64,000 bases of DNA, taken from NCBI GenBank assembly GCA_963837805.1, contig CAWIOU010000018.1, positions 1 through 64,000 on the forward strand, in the 5' to 3' direction. The position numbers were made by a program, and so were the translations under genes. The notes beneath the pieces were generated by a model. The model was not told where the DNA came from. It made no database searches and was given only the letters and a program-made list of their open reading frames with translations. This document shows, in pieces, positions 1-7,669 of the stretch; positions within the stretch are counted from its first letter, which is position 1, and every line of letters starts with the position of its first letter. Source of the DNA: Bog-756 sp963837805. GTDB taxonomy: Bacteria > Actinomycetota > Acidimicrobiia > Acidimicrobiales > RAAP-2.

Positions 1-56
1 ACCCATGGACCTTGTTGACACGGAGATCCCCCAGATGAAGTGAGCCCCCGAGGCAG

Positions 57-1088
57 TGTGGAGCTGTTCACACACCCACACAGCCACCGGGAGGCTCGTC
101 ATGCACCGTAATGCTCCACTCACGCCAGAAGGCCGACTCCGCCTCTGTAACTTGATCGAGGACGGATGGACGGTGGCCTCGGCCGCCGAGTCGATGCGGA
201 TCTCCCGCCAAACCGCCCACAAGTGGTGGCGGCGCTATCAGGACGCAGGGATTGCTGGCCTGGAGGACCGCTCCAGCCGGCCCCGACGCAGCCCGACCAA
301 GACCCCGGACCGCATGGAGCGCCGGATCGTCGAGTTGCGGCGGCGCCACCAGCTCGGGCCGGCCCGCTTGGCCCCGAGGGTCGACATGCCCGCTTCGACC
401 TTTCACCGGGTCCTCCAGCGGCACGGGGTGAGCCGGCTCTCCGACCTCGACCGCAAAGGCGGCCGGATCATCCGCCGGATCGAGACGACCCATCCGGGCG
501 AGCTGGTCCACATCGACGTGAAGAAGCAGGCCAAAATCCCGAAAGGCGGCGGTTGGCGGACGAACGGGAGGAAGGGGAAGCTGAAGAACGGCCAGGCTGG
601 TCGACCCCGCCTCGGCTACGGCTACATCCATTCGGCCATCGATGCCTACAGCCGCCTGGCCTACTCCGAGATCCACACCGACGAACGAGCCACTACGGCC
701 ATCGCCTTCTGGCGTCGAGCCCGGGAGTTCTTCGCCAGCTACGGCATCACCGTCGATCGGGTGCTCTCGGACAACGGGAGCTGCTACCGGGCCAAGGACT
801 TCACCGCCGAGCTCGTCTCTGCCGGCATCAAACAGCGGTTCACCAGGCCCTACCGCCCTCAGACCAATGGAAAAGTCGAACGCTTCAACCGGACCCTTCA
901 GAACGAATGGGCCTATGCGCGCCCCTATCGCTCAGAAGCAGCCAGGACCCGGGCGCTGGACACCTGGCTCCACATGTACAACCATCATCGGCACCACACG
1001 GCCATCGGAGGACCACCCGTCAGTCGTGTCAACAACCTGGTTGGGCAGAACATCTAGGTCCCCGAAACTGTCGGGACGACTTGCCACA
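57..1088 (+). mobile_element. IS481-type insertion sequence, boundaries tentative
   Basis: A transposase gene is bracketed by TGTGG at 57-61 and its complement CCACA at 1084-1088, giving an element of about 1.03 kb, usual for IS481-family elements. Beyond those 5 bp the terminal repeat similarity is weak, and no clear target duplication is visible on either side. The ends are therefore a proposal. The right end lies 8 bp before the start of the next gene. Confidence 0.45.
101..1057 (+). CDS. IS481 family transposase
   Basis: This is a DDE-type transposase of 318 residues, intact and of normal family length. An N-terminal helix-turn-helix region (residues 10-60, including ISRQTAHKWWRRY) precedes the rve-type catalytic core. 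The acidic triad is visible as D139 in HIDVKK, D224 in LSDNGS and E260 in GKVERFNRTL; the C-terminal signature LDTWLHMYNHHRHH is typical of IS481. The ATG at 101 was chosen over the upstream GTG at 56 because the conserved N-terminus begins there and the GTG lies inside the presumed terminal repeat. Nothing in the sequence shows inactivation, so the element may be active. Confidence 0.93.
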   Translation: MHRNAPLTPEGRLRLCNLIEDGWTVASAAESMRISRQTAHKWWRRYQDAGIAGLEDRSSRPRRSPTKTPDRMERRIVELRRRHQLGPARLAPRVDMPASTFHRVLQRHGVSRLSDLDRKGGRIIRRIETTHPGELVHIDVKKQAKIPKGGGWRTNGRKGKLKNGQAGRPRLGYGYIHSAIDAYSRLAYSEIHTDERATTAIAFWRRAREFFASYGITVDRVLSDNGSCYRAKDFTAELVSAGIKQRFTRPYRPQTNGKVERFNRTLQNEWAYARPYRSEAARTRALDTWLHMYNHHRHHTAIGGPPVSRVNNLVGQNI

Positions 1089-1096
1089 CTGGGACC

Positions 1097-1591
1097 ATGA
1101 ATGCGTTCACCCCCATCGAGTGGCACGACTTCTTTGTCGGGTCCATGGGAGCATCCGCTGCACTCACCGGCCTCCTTTTCGTGGCCATTTCGATCAACCT
1201 CGAGCAGATACTCAAGTTTCCCAATCTGCCGGGGAAGGCGGCGGGAAGCCTCGGGGTCTTGGTGTGCGCCCTGGTTGTCGCGTGCTTCGGGCTGGCTCCG
1301 GGTCAGGGTACTCAGGCCTTCGGGATAGAGGTCGCAGCGGCAGGGGCGGTGGTTACGTTCCAGGCGATTTGGGTCTCTGCCCGTCAGCCGGGAGTGGAGG
1401 GCGACGGATTGGCTTGGCGAGTGGAGCGGGTGCTCACTCTTCTCCTACCCGGAGTGGCTTTCCTCGGGGGAGGGTTGAGTCTGGTCGCGGGAGGCGGGGG
1501 CGGACTCTATTGGATACTGGCCGCCACGGTCCTGGCGTTTGTGGTATCGGCTCTCAACGCCTGGGTGCTGCTCGTCGAGGTCCTGCGTTAG
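1097..1591 (+). CDS. small integral membrane protein of unknown function
   Basis: The product has 164 residues and four predicted membrane segments: near residues 14-35, 47-68, 75-92 and 114-160 (the last being a hairpin). It begins with a short amphipathic stretch and a glycine/alanine-rich first helix (GSMGASAALTGLLFVAIS). I do not recognise a function. The start sits only 8 bp beyond the presumed right end of the insertion sequence, so the native promoter may have been separated from it. The hexamer CACACT, which spans the junction, lies 6 nt before the ATG and could serve as a weak -10 element; that is speculation. Confidence 0.7.
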   Translation: MNAFTPIEWHDFFVGSMGASAALTGLLFVAISINLEQILKFPNLPGKAAGSLGVLVCALVVACFGLAPGQGTQAFGIEVAAAGAVVTFQAIWVSARQPGVEGDGLAWRVERVLTLLLPGVAFLGGGLSLVAGGGGGLYWILAATVLAFVVSALNAWVLLVEVLR

Positions 1592-1681
1592 GCAACGGGC
1601 CTTGGGCCAGATCCACCCGTGGCGTTCACGGGCCGCCAACGCCTAGGGTGCAAGTGGCGGGTCCAGTCAAGGGAGGCGACG

Positions 1682-2695
1682 ATGGCCATCGAACTGGCAC
1701 ATCGATACGAGAACATCAGCGCCAAAGCGTATGAACACCCGGCTGACCGAGCAGCCACATCGGCTCTCCACTCTGTTCCCCTCCTTGACAAGGTCATCAA
1801 GCGACTGACGGATCTGGGTCATGAGCGGCGTCTCCGCCAGATCGTGATGGGCAATGCCGTTCGAATCGGCGATGAACAGATGCCTCAATTGTGGGCGGAT
1901 TATGTACGCTGCAGCTCGGTCCTGGATCTCCCGATCACCCCGGATCTCTACGTCACCAATGACCCGGTCGTGAATGCCATGACCATCGGGGCGAAGACGC
2001 CGATCGTCATTGTGCGATCGTCATTGGTTGGTTCCTACACGACCAATGAGACCGAGACCGTTCTTGCCCACGAACTGGGCCATGTCCTTTCGGAGCACTA
2101 TTACTACACAACGGCGCTGGTCCTGCTCAAGCAATTCATCGAGGGCGCTCTCCCGAGGTCACTTCTTCTTGGACTCCCCGTACGGACGATGTATCTGGCC
2201 CTTCTCGAGTGGGCACGCGCAGCAGAGCTCTCCGCCGACCGGGCAGCCGCGCTCGTCATGGTCGATCCGCTGGAGCCGTGTCAGGTACTGATGCGAATTG
2301 CCGGTGGGGCACTACCGGGAATGAGTTTCGACGCGTTCCTCAAGCAGGCCAACGACTATGAGGGTGAGGACGATCTGTTCTCTCGACACTCTCGGTTCTG
2401 GGTTGAGTTGAGTCTCACCCATCCCATCGCAGTCCGAAGGGTCAAGGAGATCATTGAGTGGGTCCAATCCGGCGACTACAACCGGATCGTTGACGGCGAA
2501 TATCCCCGGCGCGGCCAGGAACCGGCGCCATCAGTCGAATTCGCTGCCGCCGTGGCGCACTATCGCGAGCGATTTTCCCGCTTTCTCGATCGAACTGCAG
2601 GCAGCGTTCAGGATCTCGGGAAGCAACTCGGCGATTGGCTCAAAAGACAGCCTGCCGAGGAAAGCGATGCCAACAGCACCTTCGGCGACGACTGA
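1682..2695 (+). CDS. M48 family zinc metalloprotease
   Basis: This is a predicted zinc-dependent peptidase of the M48 (HtpX/Oma1-like) family, 337 residues. The zinc motif HELGH is at residues 130-134 and the third ligand is probably E182 in AAELSADRAA, matching the family's E-x3-D arrangement. A hydrophobic stretch at about 140-175 separates the two halves of the active site and may form a membrane hairpin. The fold upstream (ITPDLYVTNDPVVNAMTIG) also matches M48 enzymes. The ATG at 1682 was chosen because a strong ribosome binding site, GGGAGG, stands 5 nt before it. The C-terminal 100 residues are polar and not assigned. The substrate is unknown. Confidence 0.9.
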   Translation: MAIELAHRYENISAKAYEHPADRAATSALHSVPLLDKVIKRLTDLGHERRLRQIVMGNAVRIGDEQMPQLWADYVRCSSVLDLPITPDLYVTNDPVVNAMTIGAKTPIVIVRSSLVGSYTTNETETVLAHELGHVLSEHYYYTTALVLLKQFIEGALPRSLLLGLPVRTMYLALLEWARAAELSADRAAALVMVDPLEPCQVLMRIAGGALPGMSFDAFLKQANDYEGEDDLFSRHSRFWVELSLTHPIAVRRVKEIIEWVQSGDYNRIVDGEYPRRGQEPAPSVEFAAAVAHYRERFSRFLDRTAGSVQDLGKQLGDWLKRQPAEESDANSTFGDD

Positions 2696-2740
2696 CTCGT
2701 GGAGTGACGCGCCCGCCCCGGGTTGCCCGGTGCCGAAGGT

Positions 2741-2902
2741 TCACGAGGGCCTGGGCAGGCCTACCTTCCAGTGTTCTGCCTGACGGTCGAATTCTTCGAT
2801 CGCCTTGGCCAGGTCAGCCTGTGCATCGCTGACCCCGACAGGGGCATTGTTGAGGTGGGCGAAGCCGCTCCGGGCCTCACCTCGGATCAGCTTGAGCTTC
2901 AT
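2741..2902 (-). CDS. small conserved-looking protein, 53 residues
   Basis: A short reading frame begins MKLKLIRGEARSGFAHLNNA and ends RPS. Codon use fits the genome, mostly G or C in third position. The start codon is preceded, at exactly 6 nt, by TACCTT (complement of 2909-2914), the leaderless -10 arrangement repeated throughout this window, which supports it as a real gene. It is mostly helical and charged, with a stretch rich in Asp, Glu, Lys and Ala at residues 26-42. I do not recognise it. Confidence 0.5.
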   Translation of the reverse strand: MKLKLIRGEARSGFAHLNNAPVGVSDAQADLAKAIEEFDRQAEHWKVGLPRPS

Positions 2903-2908
2903 GGGCCG

Positions 2909-2914
2909 AAGGTA
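2909..2914 (-). promoter_or_regulatory. leaderless -10 element of the 53-residue gene
   Basis: On the minus strand TACCTT ends 6 nt before the ATG at 2902. No convincing -35 hexamer is visible 16-18 bp further upstream. Confidence 0.4.
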
Positions 2915-3189
2915 ACCTCATGGCCGATCAGAAGGGTGGACACCCCGCGAACAGCGCCTTTGCGGGCTGTGGAAGCGTTCGGGGTGTCGGCTCGCTGTCC
3001 AACCGCCATCACCGAACCAAGGTAGGCCGGGCCCGGAACGCAGTCGGCGGAAACTTTGCTCGACGGAGCCCGGCACTGATGAACCTAACACGTCGCCATG
3101 GCCTCGGATAGGGGGTCATGAGAAACCTCGGGGCCCAGCGATCGATCCCGCCGGGTCGATTCGCGAGCAATCAGCCCCCCTGGTTTGCA
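2915..3189. other. intergenic region without a supported gene
   Basis: The stretch between the small minus-strand gene and the 85-residue gene has short open frames on both strands, but none has family resemblance, a ribosome binding site or a leaderless -10 signal. I see no terminator or repeat in it. Confidence 0.5.
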
Positions 3190-3195
3190 TACAGT
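3190..3195 (+). promoter_or_regulatory. leaderless -10 element of the 85-residue gene
   Basis: TACAGT ends 7 nt before the ATG at 3203. There is no Shine-Dalgarno sequence at the usual distance. Confidence 0.4.
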
Positions 3196-3202
3196 TGGCG
3201 GT

Positions 3203-3460
3203 ATGTCGTCGAGGCTCGACAAGAGCTGGCTGGTTTCAGCAAGCCATCAGACACGCGATGGCAGCCGCTGTGTCGATATTTTCTCACGGCCCAACGGCAC
3301 ATTCGGCTTCGAGGAGTTTCGCCGGGACCCAGAGGACATGGGCGCTTGGACTCCGATCGGCTATTTCTCGGGACGCGAGTACCGGACAGAGGCCAGCGCA
3401 CTCGAAGCTGCCCGTCGATTGATCCCCTGGGCAACGACCGTCTTCGGTTCCTCACTGTGA
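3203..3460 (+). CDS. small conserved hypothetical protein, 85 residues
   Basis: The product contains the segment RPNGTFGFEEFRRDPED followed by WTPIGYFSGREY and a helical end (ASALEAARRLIPW). From memory this pattern, GTFGFEE-RRDPED-W-P-G-FSG, recurs in small uncharacterised proteins of several bacterial phyla. Aromatic and glycine spacing suggests a small beta sheet with a C-terminal helix. The ATG at 3203 was preferred over a TTG at 3185 because TACAGT lies 7 nt upstream, as at other leaderless starts here. No function is known to me. Confidence 0.65.
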   Translation: MSSRLDKSWLVSASHQTRDGSRCVDIFSRPNGTFGFEEFRRDPEDMGAWTPIGYFSGREYRTEASALEAARRLIPWATTVFGSSL

Positions 3461-3806
3461 CCCGCAACGTGACGTAGGCACCGCATGCCTCTCGGACCCA
3501 TCGCCGGATCCGATCACGTAAGCCGTGATGTCGGACGGTGGCCATCTCATCACCGGAGCGGCCCACAGCGGGGCGCTCCAGTAGTAAACCTTGCATCCCG
3601 TGACCATGGGTACACTCACAGTGGTCAAATGAGCCGGTGCGGCCCACGCCGATTGACCAGGGATCTGTTTGCACTTACCGTCCCAAGTGTCGGCTGGCGA
3701 CGGTGCCGACTTCGACATCTCCTTCGCTTCAGGGTCCCATGGACCGAGTTATCGGACCCGAGAGCGTTCCGGCAAGCCGGAGCTCACCGTCATCCTGGAG
3801 GGAAAC
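3461..3806. other. intergenic region upstream of the GH12-like gene
   Basis: About 350 bp hold no convincing gene. An imperfect inverted repeat, TGACCA...TGGTCA, lies near 3600-3626 and could be an operator or a small hairpin. The 3' end supplies the ribosome binding site GGAGGG at 3798-3803 for the next gene. Confidence 0.4.
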
Positions 3807-4922
3807 ATGTTCCCCACAACCATGATTCGAGCGCGGGGGCGGCGGGCCAACGGGAGCAGCCGGCGTCACCTCCGGTCAGGCCCGGTTCGAGCATCGGTCG
3901 CCGTCCCGATGGCACTGGTTGTTCTCGTGGCTACCCATGTCGCCTGGACCTCGACCGGAGCCGCGAGTGCGGCGGCGATAGGCGGATCGAACACCACGGG
4001 GCTGGCGTCCACAAGGATTTCGTTGCTGCCTTTGTCGAAGGCTTACGGACCCTGGGAGTGGTACCGATCGTGTGAGTCCGTTCCCAGCACGAAGATCCCA
4101 CCGACGGCCGCCAGCGGGTGCCAACACGGTGACCCGACCTTCGGCTCGTTCGTCTTGAACGGAGACCTCTGGAACCTCGCCTCCACGGCAAGCGGAGATG
4201 CGACCATGACCGTCAACTCGAGCGGTGTTCTGACGGCAAAAGCGGCATTCCCCTCGGCTCCCCGGCGATCGGGTACGACATGGGTGCTCGGCTACCCAAA
4301 CGTCTCCTACGGCGTCGAACCCCAGGCACCGCGGGATTCTCCGCCGCCCTCTCCGAAGCTCCCCCTTCCCGTGAAGGTCAGCGCGCTTCCCACCGACCTG
4401 CTGGCTACGGCCGACTCCTGGGTGATTGGCTCGTCCTCGGTGCGTTTCGACTTCGCCTATGACCTCTGGCTCGAGCCACAACTCGCCGTACAGACTCCCA
4501 GGGCCGGGACGATCGAACTCATGATCTGGACGTACGACAGCGGTGCCACCTCGCTGCCTCCCGGCTACAAGGGCCAAGTGTCGATGAACGATGCGGTGAA
4601 CGGCAAGGGCCAGTCGGCGAAATGGGGCCTCTACGTTTCGAATGGCGACAAGTCGGCCCCAACTCAGACCACGGTCGACCTCGTGCTGACAAACCAAGTC
4701 AACGCGGCAACGGTGAGCGTTGACCTCAACAACGCCATCCGGTTGGCAGAATCTGCTCTGAAGAAGTACGACCCCGCTCACTGGTCGTCGTTTGCCGGCT
4801 ACTACCTGGACAGCATTCCCCTGGGATCCGAGTTCGGTGCTCCGGTCGGGAAATCGGGTTCGAGCCCCCTGCTTTGGTCCATGGACGACTACTTCCTGAG
4901 CCTGGGATCGAAGCTGCCCTAA
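3807..4922 (+). CDS. secreted glycoside hydrolase family 12-like protein
   Basis: The product has 371 residues and a long actinobacterial-type signal peptide: an arginine-rich n-region (to residue 28), a hydrophobic core at 31-46 and an AxA-type region around 52-57. The mature part resembles the jelly-roll fold of GH12 endoglucanases/xyloglucanases: LGYPNVSYG (161-169), YDLWLEP (218-224), and both expected catalytic glutamates, the nucleophile E237 in IELMIWTYDSG and the acid/base E342 in PLGSEFGAP. GH12 enzymes cleave beta-1,4-glucans with retention. Similarity is recognisable but remote, so the substrate is open. The ATG was chosen because GGAGGG stands 3-4 nt before it. A hairpin follows the gene. 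Confidence 0.75.
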   Translation: MFPTTMIRARGRRANGSSRRHLRSGPVRASVAVPMALVVLVATHVAWTSTGAASAAAIGGSNTTGLASTRISLLPLSKAYGPWEWYRSCESVPSTKIPPTAASGCQHGDPTFGSFVLNGDLWNLASTASGDATMTVNSSGVLTAKAAFPSAPRRSGTTWVLGYPNVSYGVEPQAPRDSPPPSPKLPLPVKVSALPTDLLATADSWVIGSSSVRFDFAYDLWLEPQLAVQTPRAGTIELMIWTYDSGATSLPPGYKGQVSMNDAVNGKGQSAKWGLYVSNGDKSAPTQTTVDLVLTNQVNAATVSVDLNNAIRLAESALKKYDPAHWSSFAGYYLDSIPLGSEFGAPVGKSGSSPLLWSMDDYFLSLGSKLP

Positions 4923-4938
4923 GGATTTCTGCTGGGTG

Positions 4939-4971
4939 AGTGAGGTTCTTCGCGCAGAGCGTGACCTCACT
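4939..4971 (+). terminator. candidate hairpin terminator after the GH12-like gene
   Basis: AGTGAGGT at 4939-4946 pairs perfectly with ACCTCACT at 4964-4971 around a 17-nt loop. Only TTTC follows, so the U tract is poor. It lies 17 bp after the stop codon of the GH12-like gene. Confidence 0.4.
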
Positions 4972-4993
4972 TTCGTGAGCGTGCTCGGATGCC

Positions 4994-4999
4994 TACTCT
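4994..4999 (+). promoter_or_regulatory. leaderless -10 element of the coiled-coil gene
   Basis: TACTCT ends 6 nt before the GTG at 5006. A possible weak -35, TTTCGT, is at 4971-4976 with a 17-bp spacer, overlapping the tail of the hairpin. Confidence 0.4.
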
Positions 5000-5005
5000 C
5001 TCAGC

Positions 5006-5290
5006 GTGACGAGTCGGCGGGATCTCGATGCGCTTCTGGACGAGATGGAGCCCGAGTACGCCCGGGCTACGACGCCTCTCGAGCAGACCAATACCGTGGC
5101 CACCGCCGCGCTTCGGTGTGCCTACCTGCTTGCCGACACGCTCGACGCCACCATTGCTCGGGTCGGCGATCTCGACCGGGCCGAGCTCCACCAGCAACTG
5201 GCGGAGCTCCGGGCGGAGATCGCCAGCCTCTCCGAACGGGTCGAGTTGCTCATGAACGGCGGCCGGAAGCGCCGCCCTTCCCGGAGATAG
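5006..5290 (+). CDS. small coiled-coil protein of unknown function
   Basis: The 94-residue product is almost entirely helical. A heptad-like stretch runs from about residue 45 to 85 (DLDRAELHQQLAELRAEIAS), and the protein ends with a basic tail, GGRKRRPSRR. It has no signal peptide or membrane segment, so it is probably a cytosolic oligomeric or nucleic-acid-associated protein. The GTG start fits a leaderless transcript. It lies downstream of the GH12-like gene but has its own promoter signal, and it is convergent with the following gene. No family was recognised. Confidence 0.65.
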   Translation: MTSRRDLDALLDEMEPEYARATTPLEQTNTVATAALRCAYLLADTLDATIARVGDLDRAELHQQLAELRAEIASLSERVELLMNGGRKRRPSRR

Positions 5291-5350
5291 GTCGGGTAGC
5301 ACCGCCCTTCGAGCGGGGAGGGACCGCAATAGCGGTTCCGGATCGGGTTG

Positions 5351-6976
5351 TCAGCCGGCCATGTCCTGCCAGACGATGGACGAGATGGCATTCACGGTCT
5401 GGATGCCGTAGTCCTCGGTAGCGTTACCGTTGGTCAGAACTCCGATGAGGTAGTTGCGTCCGTCACCACTGACCCATCCCTCGGTGTTGATCTGCCATCC
5501 GTCGATGATGGCGAAGCCGTTCTTCAATGCGACCGTGACTCCCGGAGGTACACCGCCGGTGGCGCCCCAGTCCTGGCTCGGAGTGATGTTCTCCATGAGG
5601 TTCAACACGTAGGAACGTGACGAGTCGGTGAGCACGCTGTTCGGCTCGACCAGCAGCCTCATCATGTCGAGTCGGTCCATGGCGGTCGTGGTCGTGGCTC
5701 CCCAGATGCCGTTGGTAGCGGGGACGGTGGATGTCATACCCGCTTCACGCTCGAGGTTCCCCACGGCGGCAGGGCCGAGCTCTCCCCACAGCGTGTCGGC
5801 GGCGCTGTCCAGACTGTCTTCGATCATGGGGACGGCCAGCGACTGCTCGGTCGGGCTGAGGGCACGGCCTTGCGCCTGCGCCTCGCTCAGGAGCGTGGCC
5901 AGGATGTCGACCTTCAGCGTGCTGGCCGTGCTCTCGATCACTCCAGTACGGAACTGGAGGATCTGGTTCGAATCGAGGTCTTCGACGGCGACCGTCACAT
6001 TGTCCGATCGGCCCGCCGCGTATGCGGCGATGGCCGGGATCATCGATGCGCGAAGATCCGGTCCGTAGGCGATCCAGTAGCCGCCAGGCCGGCCGGCGAT
6101 TCCCACCGCCGGTGCGCCCCGAGGCGTGCCACCATCGGACCCCTCGAACGGGGCGTCGCCGAAGGAGAACACCCCGCCGTCGGCGGCCACCAGCCAGTAG
6201 CCGTCCCCGCTCGGGGTGGGGGCGATGCCCACCACCGGGGCGTTGAGCACCTGGCCCCCGGTGGAGCCGTGGAAGCCGGCGTCGCCGAAGGAGAACACCC
6301 CGCCGTCGGCGGCCACCAGCCAGTAGCCGTCACCGCTCGGGGTGGGGGCGATGCCCACCACCGGGGCGTTGAGCACCTGGCCCCCGGTGGAGCCGTGGAA
6401 GCCGGCGTCGCCGAAGGAGAACACCCCGCCGTCGGCGGCCACCAGCCAGTAGCCGTCACCGCTCGGGGTGGGGGCGATGCCCACCACCGGGGCGTTGAGC
6501 ACCTGGCCTCCGGTGGAGCCGTGGAAGCCGGCGTCGCCGAAGGAGAACACCCCGCCGTCGGCGGCCACCAGCCAGTAGCCGTCACCGCTCGGGGTGGGGG
6601 CGATGCCCACCACCGGGGCGTTGAGCACCTGGCCTCCGGTGGAGCCGTGGAAGCCGGCGTCGCCGAAGGAGAACACCCCGCCGTCGGCGGCCACCAGCCA
6701 GTAGCCGTCACCGCTCGGGGTGGGGGCGATGCCCACGACGCCGGCGGCCAGGCCGTGGAGGACCGTCCCCGGGACTGCACTCGAGGCTGTCCCGAATGCG
6801 GTGACGGCATTGGGACCCGCTATCCCCACCCTCGCCTCGATGCTCCTTCCGGACGGGGCTAGACCCCCGGCGGTAGCCGCCCCGGCCACGGCCAGCAGGC
6901 AGGCGCCGGCGAGGAGCGAGACCACCACGACCGTGAGCAGAGACCTCGCTCGGGACCGGGCGATCTTCAGTGCCAT
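5351..6976 (-). CDS. secreted beta-lactamase-like serine hydrolase with five tandem GYWLVA repeats
   Basis: The product has 541 residues. A signal peptide or signal anchor (residues 13-37) is followed by five 42-residue repeats (80-289) carrying GDGYWLVAADGGVFSFGDA; such repeats are common in Acidimicrobiia exported proteins and probably fold as a beta-propeller-like module. The C-terminal domain (about 305-541) resembles class A beta-lactamase/D,D-peptidase-like serine hydrolases: S352-x-x-K355 in ASTLKVDIL, a degenerate SDN region at SLDSAAD (388-394), and K485-N-G in place of KTG. Peptidoglycan or another envelope amide is a plausible substrate, not shown. The ATG at 6976 was chosen because TACCCT ends 6 nt before it; an open frame continues upstream to 7123 without a signal. 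Confidence 0.8.
   Translation of the reverse strand: MALKIARSRARSLLTVVVVSLLAGACLLAVAGAATAGGLAPSGRSIEARVGIAGPNAVTAFGTASSAVPGTVLHGLAAGVVGIAPTPSGDGYWLVAADGGVFSFGDAGFHGSTGGQVLNAPVVGIAPTPSGDGYWLVAADGGVFSFGDAGFHGSTGGQVLNAPVVGIAPTPSGDGYWLVAADGGVFSFGDAGFHGSTGGQVLNAPVVGIAPTPSGDGYWLVAADGGVFSFGDAGFHGSTGGQVLNAPVVGIAPTPSGDGYWLVAADGGVFSFGDAPFEGSDGGTPRGAPAVGIAGRPGGYWIAYGPDLRASMIPAIAAYAAGRSDNVTVAVEDLDSNQILQFRTGVIESTASTLKVDILATLLSEAQAQGRALSPTEQSLAVPMIEDSLDSAADTLWGELGPAAVGNLEREAGMTSTVPATNGIWGATTTTAMDRLDMMRLLVEPNSVLTDSSRSYVLNLMENITPSQDWGATGGVPPGVTVALKNGFAIIDGWQINTEGWVSGDGRNYLIGVLTNGNATEDYGIQTVNAISSIVWQDMAG
6135..6738 (-). repeat. five tandem 126-bp coding repeats
   Basis: Five direct repeats with a period of exactly 126 bp encode the 42-residue units of the serine hydrolase. 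The marker GAAGGAGAACACC recurs at 6161, 6287, 6413, 6539 and 6665. The middle copies differ by only one or two bases, for example CCCCCG versus CCTCCG and GTCCCC versus GTCACC. The copy nearest 6135 is the most diverged in its outer part. Such identity implies recent duplication or gene conversion. Confidence 0.93.
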
Positions 6977-6982
6977 CTCCGA

Positions 6983-6988
6983 AGGGTA
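6983..6988 (-). promoter_or_regulatory. leaderless -10 element of the repeat-serine hydrolase gene
   Basis: On the minus strand TACCCT ends 6 nt before the ATG at 6976. GGAG directly abuts the ATG with no spacing, so it cannot act as a normal ribosome binding site. Confidence 0.45.
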
Positions 6989-7669
6989 CTGGGTGCCCGA
7001 TCCGGGGGAATGTGTCGTGGCGAACTCCGAGGACACGCCGGACCAGGTCGATCGATCCGCCCTGCACGAGCCAAGTTCGTGACGCGAACCGAAACAGTAT
7101 TCACAGCTTACTGCCAGGTTCATTTGTTAGAAGGGAGGCCCGCCCGGGCCGGCTCGACCGGTTCCGCCACTGTGTCGTCGGCCCGGGCACTTCCAGATCA
7201 GGATGAGGCCCAGAGTCGGGTCGCACGTCGGCTCTCATTGCGGTGGCCTTCTTGCGCCGTGGCGCTCTGCCGCCGTCGGGTCGTTGCTGCGCTTTTCGAC
7301 AAGGCGACGAACTCATCAACCGCTTCGGTGGGTGGGAAGACCGAGGCCACTACCCCGATCAGCAAATCCCCCCTTCGAGGCCTCCCGATAGGTAACCGCG
7401 GTCGGAACAGTATCCAGTGCTCGTCTGAATCAGTCGGTAGCATGGCACGGGCCACGATTGTGGGGGGGGGGACGATACTTTTGCCGCTATCCGAAAACGG
7501 TGCCATCCGGGAGAGAGACGACGTAGCCAAGCGGAGCGGCTTTTGCCCGTTGGGTCCCCGGATCGACCGGCAGCATACGTTGGTTCTCGTCGACGCTCAG
7601 AACCCGCATCGTTCGTTCAAGCTGTCTTCTCTGGCCTCTTGAACCGTACCTCTTCGTTCGAGCTATCGA
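6989..7669. other. long divergent intergenic region
   Basis: Nearly 700 bp separate the minus-strand serine hydrolase from the plus-strand YfhO gene. Open frames exist on both strands but lack family resemblance and starts with signals. GTTCG-TGACG-CGAAC at 7076-7090 is a short inverted repeat that could be an operator. A run of nine G bases lies near 7461-7469. The base composition is less GC-skewed in third positions than in neighbouring genes, so the region may hold decayed DNA. Confidence 0.5.

Noticed and set aside
6135..6738. Tandem repeats considered as a CRISPR array
   Set aside because: The period is 126 bp with no variable spacers and the repeats are coding; they are protein repeats.
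7076..7090. GTTCG-TGACG-CGAAC considered as a second LexA box
   Set aside because: The half-sites have the opposite order (GTTC...GAAC) to the LexA consensus (GAAC...GTTC), so it does not match.
7010..7642. 210-codon open frame in the divergent intergenic region
   Set aside because: No start signal, no family resemblance and biased low-complexity content; the opposite strand is equally open.
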